Origin: Acidobacteriota bacterium | GTDB lineage: Bacteria; Acidobacteriota; JAAYUB01 | Direction: 5' to 3' | DNA: 64,000 nucleotides | Assembly (NCBI GenBank): GCA_018001935.1 | Contig: JAGNHB010000012.1 | Span: 41,284-105,283, forward strand | Part shown: piece after piece, positions 1 to 8,338 of the stretch | How the letters are laid out: each line of letters starts with the position of its first letter | Numbering within the stretch: the stretch's first letter is position 1 | Made by a program: the position numbers and the translations under genes | Notes under the pieces: generated by a model | What the model was told of the DNA's origin: nothing | What the model saw: the letters and a program-made list of their open reading frames with translations, nothing else | Database searches by the model: none

Positions 1-765
1 GCCTCCAACCTCGGGGCGCCCATCGCCGCCGAACTGGTGGGGCAGACCGGAAAGCCGGCCTTCATCGTGGACCCGGTGGTGGTGGACGAGGTCCCGGAAC
101 GGTACCGGATCACGGGGTTCAAGTGCATCCGCCGCAAGGTGGTCAGCCACGCCCTGAACCAGATCGCGTCCGCACGGCGCTACGCCGAGGAAAACGAGAC
201 CTTCTACGAGCGGCTGAACCTCATCGTGGCCCACATGGGCGGCGGGATCACCGTCGGCGCCCACAAGAAGGGGCACTACATCGACGTCAACAACGGCCTG
301 GACGGCGAGGGGCCCTTCACGCCCCAGCGTTCCGGCTCGCTGCCCGTGGGCCAGCTCATCGACCTCTGCTTCTCGGGGACCTACTCCAAGGCCGACCTGA
401 AGAAACTCAACAAGGGGCGCGGCGGGCTCATCGACCTCCTCGGCACCGCCGACCTCCGCGAGGTGGAACGTCGGGTGGCGGAAGGCGACGCCGAGGCCGG
501 CGCGGTCTTCGAGGCCATGGCCTACCAGATCGCGAAGTGGGCCACCTGCCTGCTGCCCGCCTTCGACGGCGAGCCCGTGGACCGCATCATCCTCACCGGC
601 GGCATGGCCCGCTGCAAGCCCCTGGTGGCCAAGATCACGAAGTACGTCGCCGCGGTGGGCTGCGGGGTCACCGTCTACCCCGGCGAGAACGAGATGCACG
701 CCCTGGCCAAGGGCGCCCTCCGCGTCCTCACCGGCAAGGAGGACGCGAGGGTCTACGGCGCCTGA
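1..765 (+). CDS. buk: Butyrate kinase, 5' end cut off by the window
   Basis: Butyrate kinase catalyses reversible phosphoryl transfer between butyryl phosphate and ADP in the cytoplasm, the ATP-yielding last step of butyrate fermentation; in the reverse direction it activates butyrate or other short acids. The reading frame is open from base 1 and gives 254 residues. The family is usually about 355 residues, so roughly the first 100 are missing. Visible family features are the segment PAFIVDPVVVDE near the visible start, the phosphate-binding stretch VAHMGGGITVG and the nucleotide-binding ILTGGMA near the C-terminus. The ASKHA fold is shared with acetate kinase, but these motifs fit butyrate or branched-chain fatty-acid kinase better. 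A phosphotransbutyrylase (ptb) would be expected upstream, outside the window. Confidence 0.93.
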   Translation, partial: ASNLGAPIAAELVGQTGKPAFIVDPVVVDEVPERYRITGFKCIRRKVVSHALNQIASARRYAEENETFYERLNLIVAHMGGGITVGAHKKGHYIDVNNGLDGEGPFTPQRSGSLPVGQLIDLCFSGTYSKADLKKLNKGRGGLIDLLGTADLREVERRVAEGDAEAGAVFEAMAYQIAKWATCLLPAFDGEPVDRIILTGGMARCKPLVAKITKYVAAVGCGVTVYPGENEMHALAKGALRVLTGKEDARVYGA

Positions 766-913
766 CCCCTGGGGAGCGGCAGCGGGTCACCGAGCTGCCG
801 CTTTCCCCGGCCCCCCTCCCGCCCCAACACGGCGCGTGCGAACCCCCACAAAAGACATGGTTTCTGCCGCAGCACCCCCGGCCGCAGGAGCAGCCCAGAC
901 CACGTTGCTCGCG

Positions 914-1024
914 GATCATCACATTGAGAACCCACAGAGTTGGAATCTGTTTTCTTATTGCTTGAATCGTCCAATCATTGCAGTTGACAAGAATGGTCGC
1001 GCGACCTATCTGTATACTTGGTGA
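914..1024 (+). pseudogene. Remnant of an RHS repeat-associated core (3' tip)
   Basis: A short frame ends at 1024 and encodes IENPQSWNLFSYCLNRP, then VDKNGR. This is the usual end of the RHS repeat-associated core, whose consensus is close to DPQSWNLYAYVRNNP followed by VDPDGR. The rest of an RHS protein (YD repeats, core start) is not seen upstream, where butyrate kinase ends at 765. It is therefore a detached fragment rather than a working gene. RHS cores are normally followed by a variable toxin tip and an immunity gene; here the frame stops eight residues after NGR, and an AT-rich gene follows 160 bases later. The frame can be opened from a GTG at 836, but I see nothing recognisable before 914. 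Confidence 0.6.
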
Positions 1025-1186
1025 CCTGTCCACTGCCTCCAGGCGACGCCGGGGGCGGGGCCGCTGCTTTGCGCGTGCAACGAACGACTCCCAAGGCACC
1101 TTGCTTGGCCAACGCGAAATGTCATTGTGTTTTAGTTCGGGGAAGGGATTGTTTTGCAAAGTGTATTCATTCGTGGAGGATAAAGC

Positions 1187-1747
1187 ATGATTAGATATGG
1201 TGTTACTTTGCTCATGCTGTTGTTTTGTTGCAATCCGGTAGCTTCGCAATGCAGCGGTAAAAACTACCTATCTTCTATTCTGGAAAGCTCTGGTGACCAA
1301 AGGCAGAAAGCAATTTCAGAACTGTACTCCAAGGGCAAAGAGTCCATCCCTGTGTTAATGGAGTGCATTGATAATAGCGAAGCAGTTGAGATGGGGTTGG
1401 ACAATCCCTTTTCTTCAAATGTATTTCCGAACTCTCCTGTTTACAAGGGTTTGATTGCAGCTTATTTGATAGAGTTAATTCTTGGCTGCTCGGAAATCAA
1501 ATTAATGCCATTTTCGGAACCCAGTAATTCTTTGATTTGCGGAGGTCCGATGAGCTATCCGTACGAAAATGGTCGAATCTTCGATACGGTAAAAAGGAGA
1601 CCGATTGTGGTGCGGGATTTAGCTATTATTAAGAATATTTACAAAAAATGGTGGTTCAATAACGAGACAAAATCGCTTGATGAACTCAGGACAGAATGGG
1701 GACAAGGACAGCGGCCATTGACAAAATCCAGGTATACATGGAAATAG
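1187..1747 (+). CDS. AT-rich orphan exported protein
   Basis: A 186-residue protein of unknown function. Its start is supported by GGAGGA at 1175-1180, six bases before the ATG. The first 20 residues look like a signal peptide (hydrophobic LLMLLFCC, then VASQ). Residues 30-65 form a charged helical hairpin (QRQKAISELYSKGKESIPVLMECID) that resembles a single HEAT-like unit. The gene is strikingly AT-rich with codon use unlike its neighbours, a sign of recent acquisition. It lies just downstream of an RHS core remnant, the position usually taken by a toxin tip or immunity gene, so an RHS-linked origin is possible but unproven. No catalytic motif is visible. Confidence 0.7.
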   Translation: MIRYGVTLLMLLFCCNPVASQCSGKNYLSSILESSGDQRQKAISELYSKGKESIPVLMECIDNSEAVEMGLDNPFSSNVFPNSPVYKGLIAAYLIELILGCSEIKLMPFSEPSNSLICGGPMSYPYENGRIFDTVKRRPIVVRDLAIIKNIYKKWWFNNETKSLDELRTEWGQGQRPLTKSRYTWK

Positions 1748-1809
1748 ATGGATATTGGATCGTGACCATCCAGCTTGTTGGAACCGGTCCCGAGCGCGGG
1801 ACGCAACCC

Positions 1810-3195
1810 TCACGGCAAAGTGACCACGGCCCGGCCGCGGCGGTCCGGGGCGAAGCGGGCGGTGACGGCGGCGCGGAACTTCGCTTCGTCGAGGGCGTCC
1901 AGGGCCGCGTTGAGGCGGCCGGGGTCCAGGCCCAGCTTCCTCCCCATGGCGAGGCCGAAGGCGACCCCGTAGAGGTTCTGCGCCAGCGCGCCGTCCGGCA
2001 GCGGCATCAACCCCAGCAGGAAACCGAAGAAGTTCCTCACCCGCACCCGGTCGGCCTCGGCGAAGGGCGGACCCAGCGCGGCCGCGAGGAAGGCGTCGAT
2101 GCCCGCGTACGCCTTCTCCGGGCGCTCGCCCGGCGCCAGGTCCTTCTGGACCACCAGGACGTCCGGGTCGTCGAGTATTGCGCAGATGACCCGGACCGGG
2201 GTGCTTCCCCCCGGCGGGTTCGCGCGCTCGAAGAGCCGGGCGGCGGCGGCCAGGAACGCGGCGTAGTCCGGCTCGGAAGGCCGAGGCGCCCGGACGGCAA
2301 CCGCTGCGCATCCAACGGCGGCGCCCGGGCCGGCGGGGGCTGCTGCCCCACCCGCGGGGAGCGGGCGCTCGATGTCCACGCTCACCCCGTTCCCGACGGC
2401 TGGAGCGGCCACCGTGACAACCGGGGCCTTCTCCCCGGCGGCGATCCCGCCGAAGCGCTCCGTGACGAGCTTGCGGGCCTCGTCGGGGCGGAGGGCGCCC
2501 GCGAGGACGAGGTGCGCGTTGACGGGCTTGTAGAAACGGTCGAGGTGCCCCTGCACGTCCGCGGGGGCCAGGGAGGACACCTGGGCTTCGATGCCGCCCT
2601 TGCGGCCCCCGGACGGCGAAGGGCAGACCAGCGCCCGGGCCAGGTTCAGGGCGCCGAGGGGGGGCATGTTCCCGTACATGTTCCCCAGTTCCTCGCACAG
2701 GCGGGGGACTTCCCGGGTCAAATCCGCCGGGGTGACGGCGACGGACGCCATCCGGGCCGCGGCGTCGTCGAGTTCCGCCGTGAGCCGGGCAGCGGGGAAG
2801 ACCGTGGCGAACACCGTGTAGTCCACCCCCGTCTGGGCGTTGAAACCGGCCGGGTAACGGGCCATGATCGCCTCGAAGCCGCGCGCTTTCCCGCCAGCCG
2901 GCGCCGCGGTGACATAGCAGTGCTCCGCCAGGTGGGACAGCCCGGACTTCCCTGCGGGGTCATGACCCTCCCCCACGTCGTAGACGACGACGAGAGCCGC
3001 CTGGTCCGCCCCGGCAACGGGGCGGAGGGTGACCTCGAGACCGTTGGGCAGGGTGAAGGTCACCGGGCCGGCGGAAGGGGCCGGCGCCGTGGCCGCGCTC
3101 GGCGCGGTCCCGGGCGCCTTCGAACACCCCGAGGCCGTCAGGGTGACGGTCAGGATGGCGGTCCAAACAAACAGGAAATTCCGGACGGGTTTCAT
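1810..3195 (-). CDS. M16 family (insulinase-like) zinc peptidase, lipoprotein
   Basis: A 461-residue protein predicted to be attached to a membrane facing the periplasm. The ATG at 3195 is preceded by GGGAGG and opens a lipoprotein signal peptide ending in LTASGC, with the lipidated cysteine at residue 24. After a proline/alanine-rich linker comes an M16 N-terminal domain with the inverted zinc motif HLAEH (residues 88-92) and a candidate third ligand Glu at 168/169 in LCEELGNM. The second half resembles the non-catalytic M16 C-terminal domain and ends without the usual extra domains. Family members degrade peptides or act in pairs with an inactive partner; no partner is seen here. An in-frame extension to 3267 lacks a signal peptide at its start and was not used. 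Confidence 0.82.
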   Translation of the reverse strand: MKPVRNFLFVWTAILTVTLTASGCSKAPGTAPSAATAPAPSAGPVTFTLPNGLEVTLRPVAGADQAALVVVYDVGEGHDPAGKSGLSHLAEHCYVTAAPAGGKARGFEAIMARYPAGFNAQTGVDYTVFATVFPAARLTAELDDAAARMASVAVTPADLTREVPRLCEELGNMYGNMPPLGALNLARALVCPSPSGGRKGGIEAQVSSLAPADVQGHLDRFYKPVNAHLVLAGALRPDEARKLVTERFGGIAAGEKAPVVTVAAPAVGNGVSVDIERPLPAGGAAAPAGPGAAVGCAAVAVRAPRPSEPDYAAFLAAAARLFERANPPGGSTPVRVICAILDDPDVLVVQKDLAPGERPEKAYAGIDAFLAAALGPPFAEADRVRVRNFFGFLLGLMPLPDGALAQNLYGVAFGLAMGRKLGLDPGRLNAALDALDEAKFRAAVTARFAPDRRGRAVVTLP

Positions 3196-3541
3196 GTCGC
3201 CTCCCAGTGTCTGATCAGCGAATGCCGGCCGTTGGCACAGACCGGGATCCGGTCCGCGCGGCGGCACGGGCCTTCAAACGCTTGAGAATCGTAAGGGAAA
3301 GTGGCTGGAAAACCTTTGTTGGGACCATCGCCCGGAGGGAGACGGCACGGTCCTTGAGCCATCGCCCGGAAGGCGACGGTCCTTTTGCGGGGATGTCCGT
3401 CCTCATTGATGCCGTGCCGTTCGTCGCTCTCTCCCTTTTCGCGGAGGTCGGAGGCAGCGGATGGCCAAGAGCCCCTTTCCCCTTCATTATGGCCGAAAAA
3501 TGGCGGGCTTGCAATACAACCGTCCGGGCCGGCCCCTCTCC
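3196..3541. other. Intergenic, 346 bp, with a near-duplicate 21-bp element
   Basis: No gene is supported between the radical SAM gene and the M16 gene, both on the minus strand. Two nearly identical 21-bp stretches, CATCGCCCGGAGGGAGACGG and CATCGCCCGGAAGGCGACGG each preceded by C, lie 34 bases apart (3325-3345 and 3359-3379) and are followed by similar GGTCCTT ends. Each can fold into a small hairpin. The sequence could hold the M16 promoter on the minus strand, but no convincing -35/-10 pair was found. Confidence 0.4.
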
Positions 3542-5209
3542 TCATCGGCAGGCGCGGCAGGGGCCGCAGTGGCCGGCGCCTGGGCAGGGACCCGTGACGA
3601 TGCCCTGGCCGGACTTCGCGTGTTCGGCCTCGAGGAAGCCGGGCCGCAGACCCGGGTCCAGGACTTCCCAGGGGGGTGCGGAACCGGACCCGGGGCCGTG
3701 GGGGAGCCAGCCGTGGTCGCCCTCGATGAACCGCCGCAAGGGGAGGCGACCCTCCGCCAGGGCGAGCAACTCCCGGGCCGTCTCGAGGTCGCCGTTTCCC
3801 AGGCGCCACTGCAGGCGGGCCTCGTCCACCGAGCCCAGCCGCACCTCGGTGTTGGCCAGCCGCCCCAGGCGCGCGCGGAACAGGGCCAGTTTCCGCCGCA
3901 GCGCCGCCGGGTCGTCCATGGCCTCGCGGGCGAAGGGGGTGTGGGGGCGGGGGACGAAGGGGGAGACGTTGACGGAGAAGGCGCCGGGCCGGTCCCACGA
4001 CCGCTGCACGAGGGTGAAATCGCGGTGGATCGACTCGGCGAGGTCCAGGGAGGCCTCCACGTCCTCCCGGGTCTCGCCGGGCAAGCCCACCATGAAATAC
4101 ACCCGGAGTTTCCGGATACCCGCGGCGAAGACCCGGGCGCAGGCCTCCCGGATCACGGCCGGGTCGCACGGCTTGTTGAGGGCGTTCCCCAGTTGCCGGC
4201 TTCCCGTCTCGGGGGCCAGGGTGACGCTGTCCTCCCCCCCGGCGGCCAGCTTCCCCAGGAGGTCCGGGGTCAGGTCCGCCAGGCGCAGGGAGGAGACCCC
4301 GATGCCGTAACCCAGGCCGAGCAGCCCGTCGAGGAGGCGGCCGATCTCCGGGTGCCGGCAGACGGAGGTGGCCACGAGGCCGACCTTCGAGACCGCCGGC
4401 CGGGCCTGTCGCGCCAGGTCGAGGACGGCGTCCGCGGGGAAGGACCGGGGCGGCCGGTGTCGGTACCCGGCCCAGCAGAAGCGGCACCCGCCGGGGCAGC
4501 CGCGGGAGATCTCCACCAGGAGGGTGTCGGCGAACTCCGCCCCCGGCGACAGGATGTTGGAGAACGGCGGCCCGGACGCCGCCAGCACGTCCCCGGCCAC
4601 CGGGGGCGCGGCCACGGCGCCGGGCCGGGCCGGCGACAGGGAGGGGACCCACACCCCGCCCAGGCGGGCCGCCCTCTCCAGGAATTCCGCCCGGCCGGGG
4701 GCCTCGCGGTAGGCTTTCAGCAACGCCGGGAGGACCTCCTCGCCGTCCCCGGCGACGATGACGTCCACGAAGGGCGAGAGGGGGACGGGGTTGACCTGGA
4801 AGGCGGACCCGCCCCCCAGCACCAGGGGGTGACGCCGGTCGCGCCGGCACCGCTCCGCGGGGATGCCGGCGGCCCGGAGAAACTGCAGGAAAGCGACCGC
4901 GTCGGGCTCGTAGGCCATGGAGACGGCCAGGAAGTGGCACTCCACGGGGGTCCGGCCCGCCTCGAGGGACCGCGGGACCGTGCCGCCGCCCTTCCCCGGG
5001 GGGCCCGCGAAAAAGCGCTCGGCGCAGAAACCCTCGGTCGTCTCGATCCGCCGCAGGGCCCACTGGAAGCCGAGGCTGCTCATTCCCACGGCGTAGGGGC
5101 CGGGGTAGACGACCCCCGCCAGGTAGTCGTCGTGCCCCTTCCGGGGGAAGACCTCCCGCTCGGCGGGCGGGGTATCGGGCCCCCGGGGCTTGACGCGGAA
5201 GCGGGCCAC
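3542..5209 (-). CDS. B12-binding-type radical SAM protein
   Basis: A 555-residue radical SAM enzyme of unassigned substrate. The N-terminal part (residues 28-160, PGPYAVGMSSLGFQ onward, GGGSAF, GDGEE) resembles the cobalamin-binding-like domain of uncharacterised radical SAM proteins of the TIGR03960 type. The 4Fe-4S motif is CPGGCRFC (Cys238, 242, 245), followed by the TIM-barrel core with LAPETGS and VYFMVGLPGE. The C-terminus carries four more cysteines in CPGAGHCGPCRACR, a possible extra metal site. The start is a GTG at 5209, four bases after the stop of the ATP-grasp gene, so the two are probably cotranscribed and functionally linked. Radical SAM assignment is firm; the reaction is unknown. 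Confidence 0.85.
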   Translation of the reverse strand: MARFRVKPRGPDTPPAEREVFPRKGHDDYLAGVVYPGPYAVGMSSLGFQWALRRIETTEGFCAERFFAGPPGKGGGTVPRSLEAGRTPVECHFLAVSMAYEPDAVAFLQFLRAAGIPAERCRRDRRHPLVLGGGSAFQVNPVPLSPFVDVIVAGDGEEVLPALLKAYREAPGRAEFLERAARLGGVWVPSLSPARPGAVAAPPVAGDVLAASGPPFSNILSPGAEFADTLLVEISRGCPGGCRFCWAGYRHRPPRSFPADAVLDLARQARPAVSKVGLVATSVCRHPEIGRLLDGLLGLGYGIGVSSLRLADLTPDLLGKLAAGGEDSVTLAPETGSRQLGNALNKPCDPAVIREACARVFAAGIRKLRVYFMVGLPGETREDVEASLDLAESIHRDFTLVQRSWDRPGAFSVNVSPFVPRPHTPFAREAMDDPAALRRKLALFRARLGRLANTEVRLGSVDEARLQWRLGNGDLETARELLALAEGRLPLRRFIEGDHGWLPHGPGSGSAPPWEVLDPGLRPGFLEAEHAKSGQGIVTGPCPGAGHCGPCRACR

Positions 5210-5213
5210 GGGC

Positions 5214-6263
5214 TCAGCCCCGCGCCGCCGGCGGGTTGCCCGGCCGGCCGGCGAACCACGGGTCGTCGCCGGGGAACCCGGGGGGGCGGGTGCCGTGGAG
5301 GCGGCCTTGGGCAGACGCCATAACCCAGCCGATCAGGCGTTCGAAGCCGACGCCCTGCAGGCGGCAGAGGATGGGCAGGTCCGAATGGACGGGGTTCAGG
5401 CCCGCCAACGGGTTCGCCTCGATGAAATTCGGGGTCCCGGCCGCGTCCATCCGGAAGTCGAGGCGGCCGCCGTCCCGGCACCCCAGCACTCGCCAGGCCT
5501 GCAGGGCGGACCGGGCGCAGGCCTCGGCCACGTCTCCCCCGGCGAGGTGGTAGTCCACCAGGTCCTCGTAATGGCTCTTGGTGTGGTAGGAGTAAATGTC
5601 GCCGGCGTGTTCCCGGCAGCGGACCTCCATGACGCCGACCACGCGGGCGTCCGCCCCCGTCCCCACGATGCCCACGGTGAATTCGCGCCCCGGCAGGAAG
5701 GCCTCCACCAGGACCGGTTGGTCGTGTTCCCGGAGCAGGCGGCGGCAGGTCGTGTCCAGGGCCTCCCGGCCTTCGAGGCGGGAGGCCGGCGTGACCCCTT
5801 TCCCCGTCCCCTCGGCCACGGGCTTGGCAAAGAGGGGGAAAGGCAGGCCGACGGCGGCGATGTCCGCCTCGGCGTTCACCTCCGCCCAGTCGGCCGTGGG
5901 GACCCCGTGTGCGCGGACCACCCGCTTGGTGAGACCCTTGTGGAGGCAGAGGGCCAGCACGAAGGGGTCCGAGAAGGTGTAGGGGATGTCCCAGGCGTCC
6001 AGCAGGCAGGGGACCTGCGATTCCCGGCCGATGCCGCGGAGCCCCTCGGCGATGTTGAAGACCAGGTCCCAGCGCCGCCCCGCCGCCAGGGCCCCCGTCA
6101 GCTTCCGGACGTTCCCCACCCGCTCGGTCCCGTACCCCAGGGTGCGCAGGGCGCCCTCGATCCCCTCGAGGGTGTCCGCGCGGTCGAACTCGGCGGTCTC
6201 CTCGAGGGTGTACCCTTCCGCCAGGTAGTCGTCCCTCAGGTCGTAGGTCAATCCGACGTTCAT
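5214..6263 (-). CDS. D-alanine--D-alanine ligase-like ATP-grasp protein
   Basis: A 349-residue ATP-grasp ligase. The ATG at 6263 follows GGAGGACCG, which decides against the longer frame from 6311. The N-terminus (MNVGLTYDLRDDYL) is the substrate-binding Rossmann-like domain, followed by the ATP-grasp with LFAKPVAEGTGKG and a metal-binding end LDFRMDAAGTPNFIEANPLAGLNP. That last motif (D...N.IEAN..PGL in true Ddl) makes ligation of an amino or carboxyl substrate likely, but the N-terminal region lacks the typical Ddl GGxSxEhxVS, so the enzyme is probably a Ddl relative with another substrate. It heads a two-gene unit with the radical SAM gene directly downstream. Confidence 0.83.
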   Translation of the reverse strand: MNVGLTYDLRDDYLAEGYTLEETAEFDRADTLEGIEGALRTLGYGTERVGNVRKLTGALAAGRRWDLVFNIAEGLRGIGRESQVPCLLDAWDIPYTFSDPFVLALCLHKGLTKRVVRAHGVPTADWAEVNAEADIAAVGLPFPLFAKPVAEGTGKGVTPASRLEGREALDTTCRRLLREHDQPVLVEAFLPGREFTVGIVGTGADARVVGVMEVRCREHAGDIYSYHTKSHYEDLVDYHLAGGDVAEACARSALQAWRVLGCRDGGRLDFRMDAAGTPNFIEANPLAGLNPVHSDLPILCRLQGVGFERLIGWVMASAQGRLHGTRPPGFPGDDPWFAGRPGNPPAARG

Positions 6264-6482
6264 CGGTCCTCCCTTTCCCATCCCGCCGGGATCATCGGGC
6301 GCAGCGTTCACCGCGGCCGGCGGGTGCGATCAGTTTACCCCAAGACCGTCCGCCTGGCGACGGCTTCTTGAGAACCACAGAATACACGGAATACACGAAA
6401 AAGAAAAAGGGCGGAACACGAGAAGCAACCAAGGCAAGCCCGGCTTCAGCCCGGGAGCTTCGACGATGGCCGCCGAAAAGGG

Positions 6483-6510
6483 TTGATTACCGGAGAGGGG
6501 CCGGTATAAT
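6483..6510 (+). promoter_or_regulatory. Sigma70-like promoter for the mannose-1-phosphate guanylyltransferase gene
   Basis: TTGATT at 6483-6488 and a perfect TATAAT at 6505-6510 are separated by 16 bases. The predicted transcript would start near 6517 and give a leader of about 18 bases that contains the GGGGGA ribosome-binding site of the ATG at 6535. Confidence 0.55.
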
Positions 6511-6534
6511 GGGCCGGATACAGGGGGACAAACG

Positions 6535-7611
6535 ATGAACCGATATGCTGTAATCATGGCGGGGGGAGTGGGATCGAGGTTCTGGCCGCTGAGCCGGAGC
6601 CGGAGCCCGAAACAGCTGCTTCGTCTGATGTCGGACCAGACGCTCCTGGAGGAGACGATCCGGCGGCTGACGCCGCTGATCCCCCTCGAGCGGGTCCTGG
6701 TAGTCTGCAACCGGGTCCAGGCCGCCGACGTGGCGGAAGCGATGCCGGACCTTCCGGCGGAGAACATCGTCGGGGAGCCCGTGGGGCGGAACACCGCCGC
6801 GTGCCTGGCCCTCGCCGCCACCCTCCTTCACCGGCGGGACCCGGACAGCGTCTTCTGCGCCCTCCCCGCCGACCACTTCATCCGGGACGAGAAACGGTTC
6901 CGTTTCCTCCTGGACATTGCCCTGAAGGCTGCGGAGGGTCTGAAGACGCTGGTTACCTTCGGGATCGTCCCGGCCCTGCCGCACACGGGGTACGGGTACA
7001 TCCGCGCCTCGGACCTGCACGCCACCATCGAGGGGACCCCCATCCTCCGGGCGGAGCAGTTCGTCGAGAAACCGAACCGTCACACGGCGGAAGAGTACCT
7101 CGCCAAGGGGAACTACTACTGGAACAGCGGGATGTTCGCCTGGACCACCGAGGTGCTCCTCGGGGAGCTGCGACGGCACCAGCCGGAGGTGATCGAGCCC
7201 CTCTCGGCGTACTTCGACCAGCCGGGCGCCGACCCCTCGGACGAGGCCTTCACGGACGTCTTCGCACGGCTGCCCTCCATTTCCATCGACTACGGGGTGA
7301 TGGAAAAGGCGCGGAGCGTCTCCCTCATCCGCTCCGACTTCGGTTGGGACGACATGGGGAGCTGGGACGCCCTGGAGATCCTTCCCCACGGCGAATCGGG
7401 GAACGTGATCCTGGGCGACCGGGTCATGGCCCTGGATTCCCGGCGGTGCATCCTCTACGGGCGGGATATCCTGACGGTCTGCCTGGGGGTGGAGGACCTC
7501 ATCGTGGTGACCACCCCCGACGCCGTCCTGGTGACCCGCAAGAACCGCGCCCAGGACGTGAAGACGGTGGTGGAGAAGCTCAAGGAGAGCGGCCGGGAAG
7601 AGTACCTCTAG
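6535..7611 (+). CDS. manC: Mannose-1-phosphate guanylyltransferase
   Basis: Makes GDP-mannose from mannose 1-phosphate and GTP, supplying mannose for glycans or lipid-linked sugars. The 358-residue protein opens with the nucleotidyltransferase signature AGGVGSRFWPLSRS, followed by KQLL, the ADHFI segment, EQFVEKPN (sugar-phosphate binding) and YYWNSGMF. It ends after the catalytic domain and a short beta-helix-like tail, without the fused phosphomannose isomerase domain of longer bifunctional ManC/AlgA proteins. GGGGGA lies seven bases before the ATG and a TATAAT box lies 25 bases upstream. Its 3' end overlaps the convergent glycosyltransferase gene by 32 bases, and that gene may use the mannose donor. 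Confidence 0.93.
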   Translation: MNRYAVIMAGGVGSRFWPLSRSRSPKQLLRLMSDQTLLEETIRRLTPLIPLERVLVVCNRVQAADVAEAMPDLPAENIVGEPVGRNTAACLALAATLLHRRDPDSVFCALPADHFIRDEKRFRFLLDIALKAAEGLKTLVTFGIVPALPHTGYGYIRASDLHATIEGTPILRAEQFVEKPNRHTAEEYLAKGNYYWNSGMFAWTTEVLLGELRRHQPEVIEPLSAYFDQPGADPSDEAFTDVFARLPSISIDYGVMEKARSVSLIRSDFGWDDMGSWDALEILPHGESGNVILGDRVMALDSRRCILYGRDILTVCLGVEDLIVVTTPDAVLVTRKNRAQDVKTVVEKLKESGREEYL

Positions 7612-8338
7612 CGGCCCGGCGGCGGGACGGGCTGTAACGGGCCATGTCCAGGAGCACCGCCAGCGTGACCTTGACCATGTAGTACAGGGAGCGGAGGTAG
7701 GTGATGGACGAGGTCCCTCCCTTCCGGGGTTTCATCGTCACGGGGACTTCGTCCACGGTCATACCCCACTTGTACAGCATGATAATGGACTCGGGTTCCG
7801 GGTAGTCGTCGGGAAAGAAGCGGCTCAGCCGGGCCATGGCGCGCCGGCTGAAGGCGGTGAAACCCGAGGTGGCGTCGGTGATGCGGAAACCGGAAAGGAA
7901 AGCGATGATACCGTTGAAGAACCTGATACCGACGCGGCGGAACCAGGACGTCCGGAACCCCTCGGCGGAGCAGAACCGCGACCCGATGAGCAGGTCGACG
8001 GGCCGATCCCCGAGCCGCTCCAGGAACCGGTGGACGTCCTCCGGCCGGTGCTGGCCGTCGGCATCGAGCCGGACGACCCACTCGAACCCCAGTTCCAGCG
8101 CCCGGCAGAACCCCGTCTGCACCGCCGACCCGATCCCCAGGTTGAAGGGGAGCCGGATCACGTCCGCGCCCGCTTCCCGGGACACCCGGGCCGTCTCGTC
8201 GGCGGAGCCGTCGTCCACCACGAGGACGCGGGCCCCGGGGATTTCCCGGCGCAGCCCCGCGATGACGCCGGGGAGGTTCTCCTCCTCGTTGAGGGCGGGG
8301 ATGACGAACAGCACCGTTTCAGGCGGGACTGACGGCAT
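7580..8338 (-). CDS. Family 2 glycosyltransferase (polyprenyl-phosphate sugar transferase type)
   Basis: A 252-residue GT-A enzyme, probably moving a sugar from a nucleotide donor to polyprenyl phosphate on the inner face of the membrane. Motifs are VIPALNEEENLPGVI, VVDDGSADET, NLGIGSAVQTGF and the metal/donor site RLDADGQH. The later TDATSGFTAFSRRA and the YPEPESI segment are typical of dolichol-phosphate-mannose-synthase-like bacterial enzymes. There is no C-terminal pair of membrane helices, unlike GtrB/ArnC. The ATG at 8338 places VLFVIPALNEEE at residue 8, as expected; a longer frame to 8467 has no family similarity. The start overlaps the divergent M1 peptidase frame, and the 3' end overlaps manC. 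Confidence 0.87.
   Translation of the reverse strand: MPSVPPETVLFVIPALNEEENLPGVIAGLRREIPGARVLVVDDGSADETARVSREAGADVIRLPFNLGIGSAVQTGFCRALELGFEWVVRLDADGQHRPEDVHRFLERLGDRPVDLLIGSRFCSAEGFRTSWFRRVGIRFFNGIIAFLSGFRITDATSGFTAFSRRAMARLSRFFPDDYPEPESIIMLYKWGMTVDEVPVTMKPRKGGTSSITYLRSLYYMVKVTLAVLLDMARYSPSRRRAARGTLPGRSP

Noticed and set aside
7836..8336. Upstream extension of the M1 peptidase frame
   Set aside because: It is antisense to the family 2 glycosyltransferase, whose motifs are intact.
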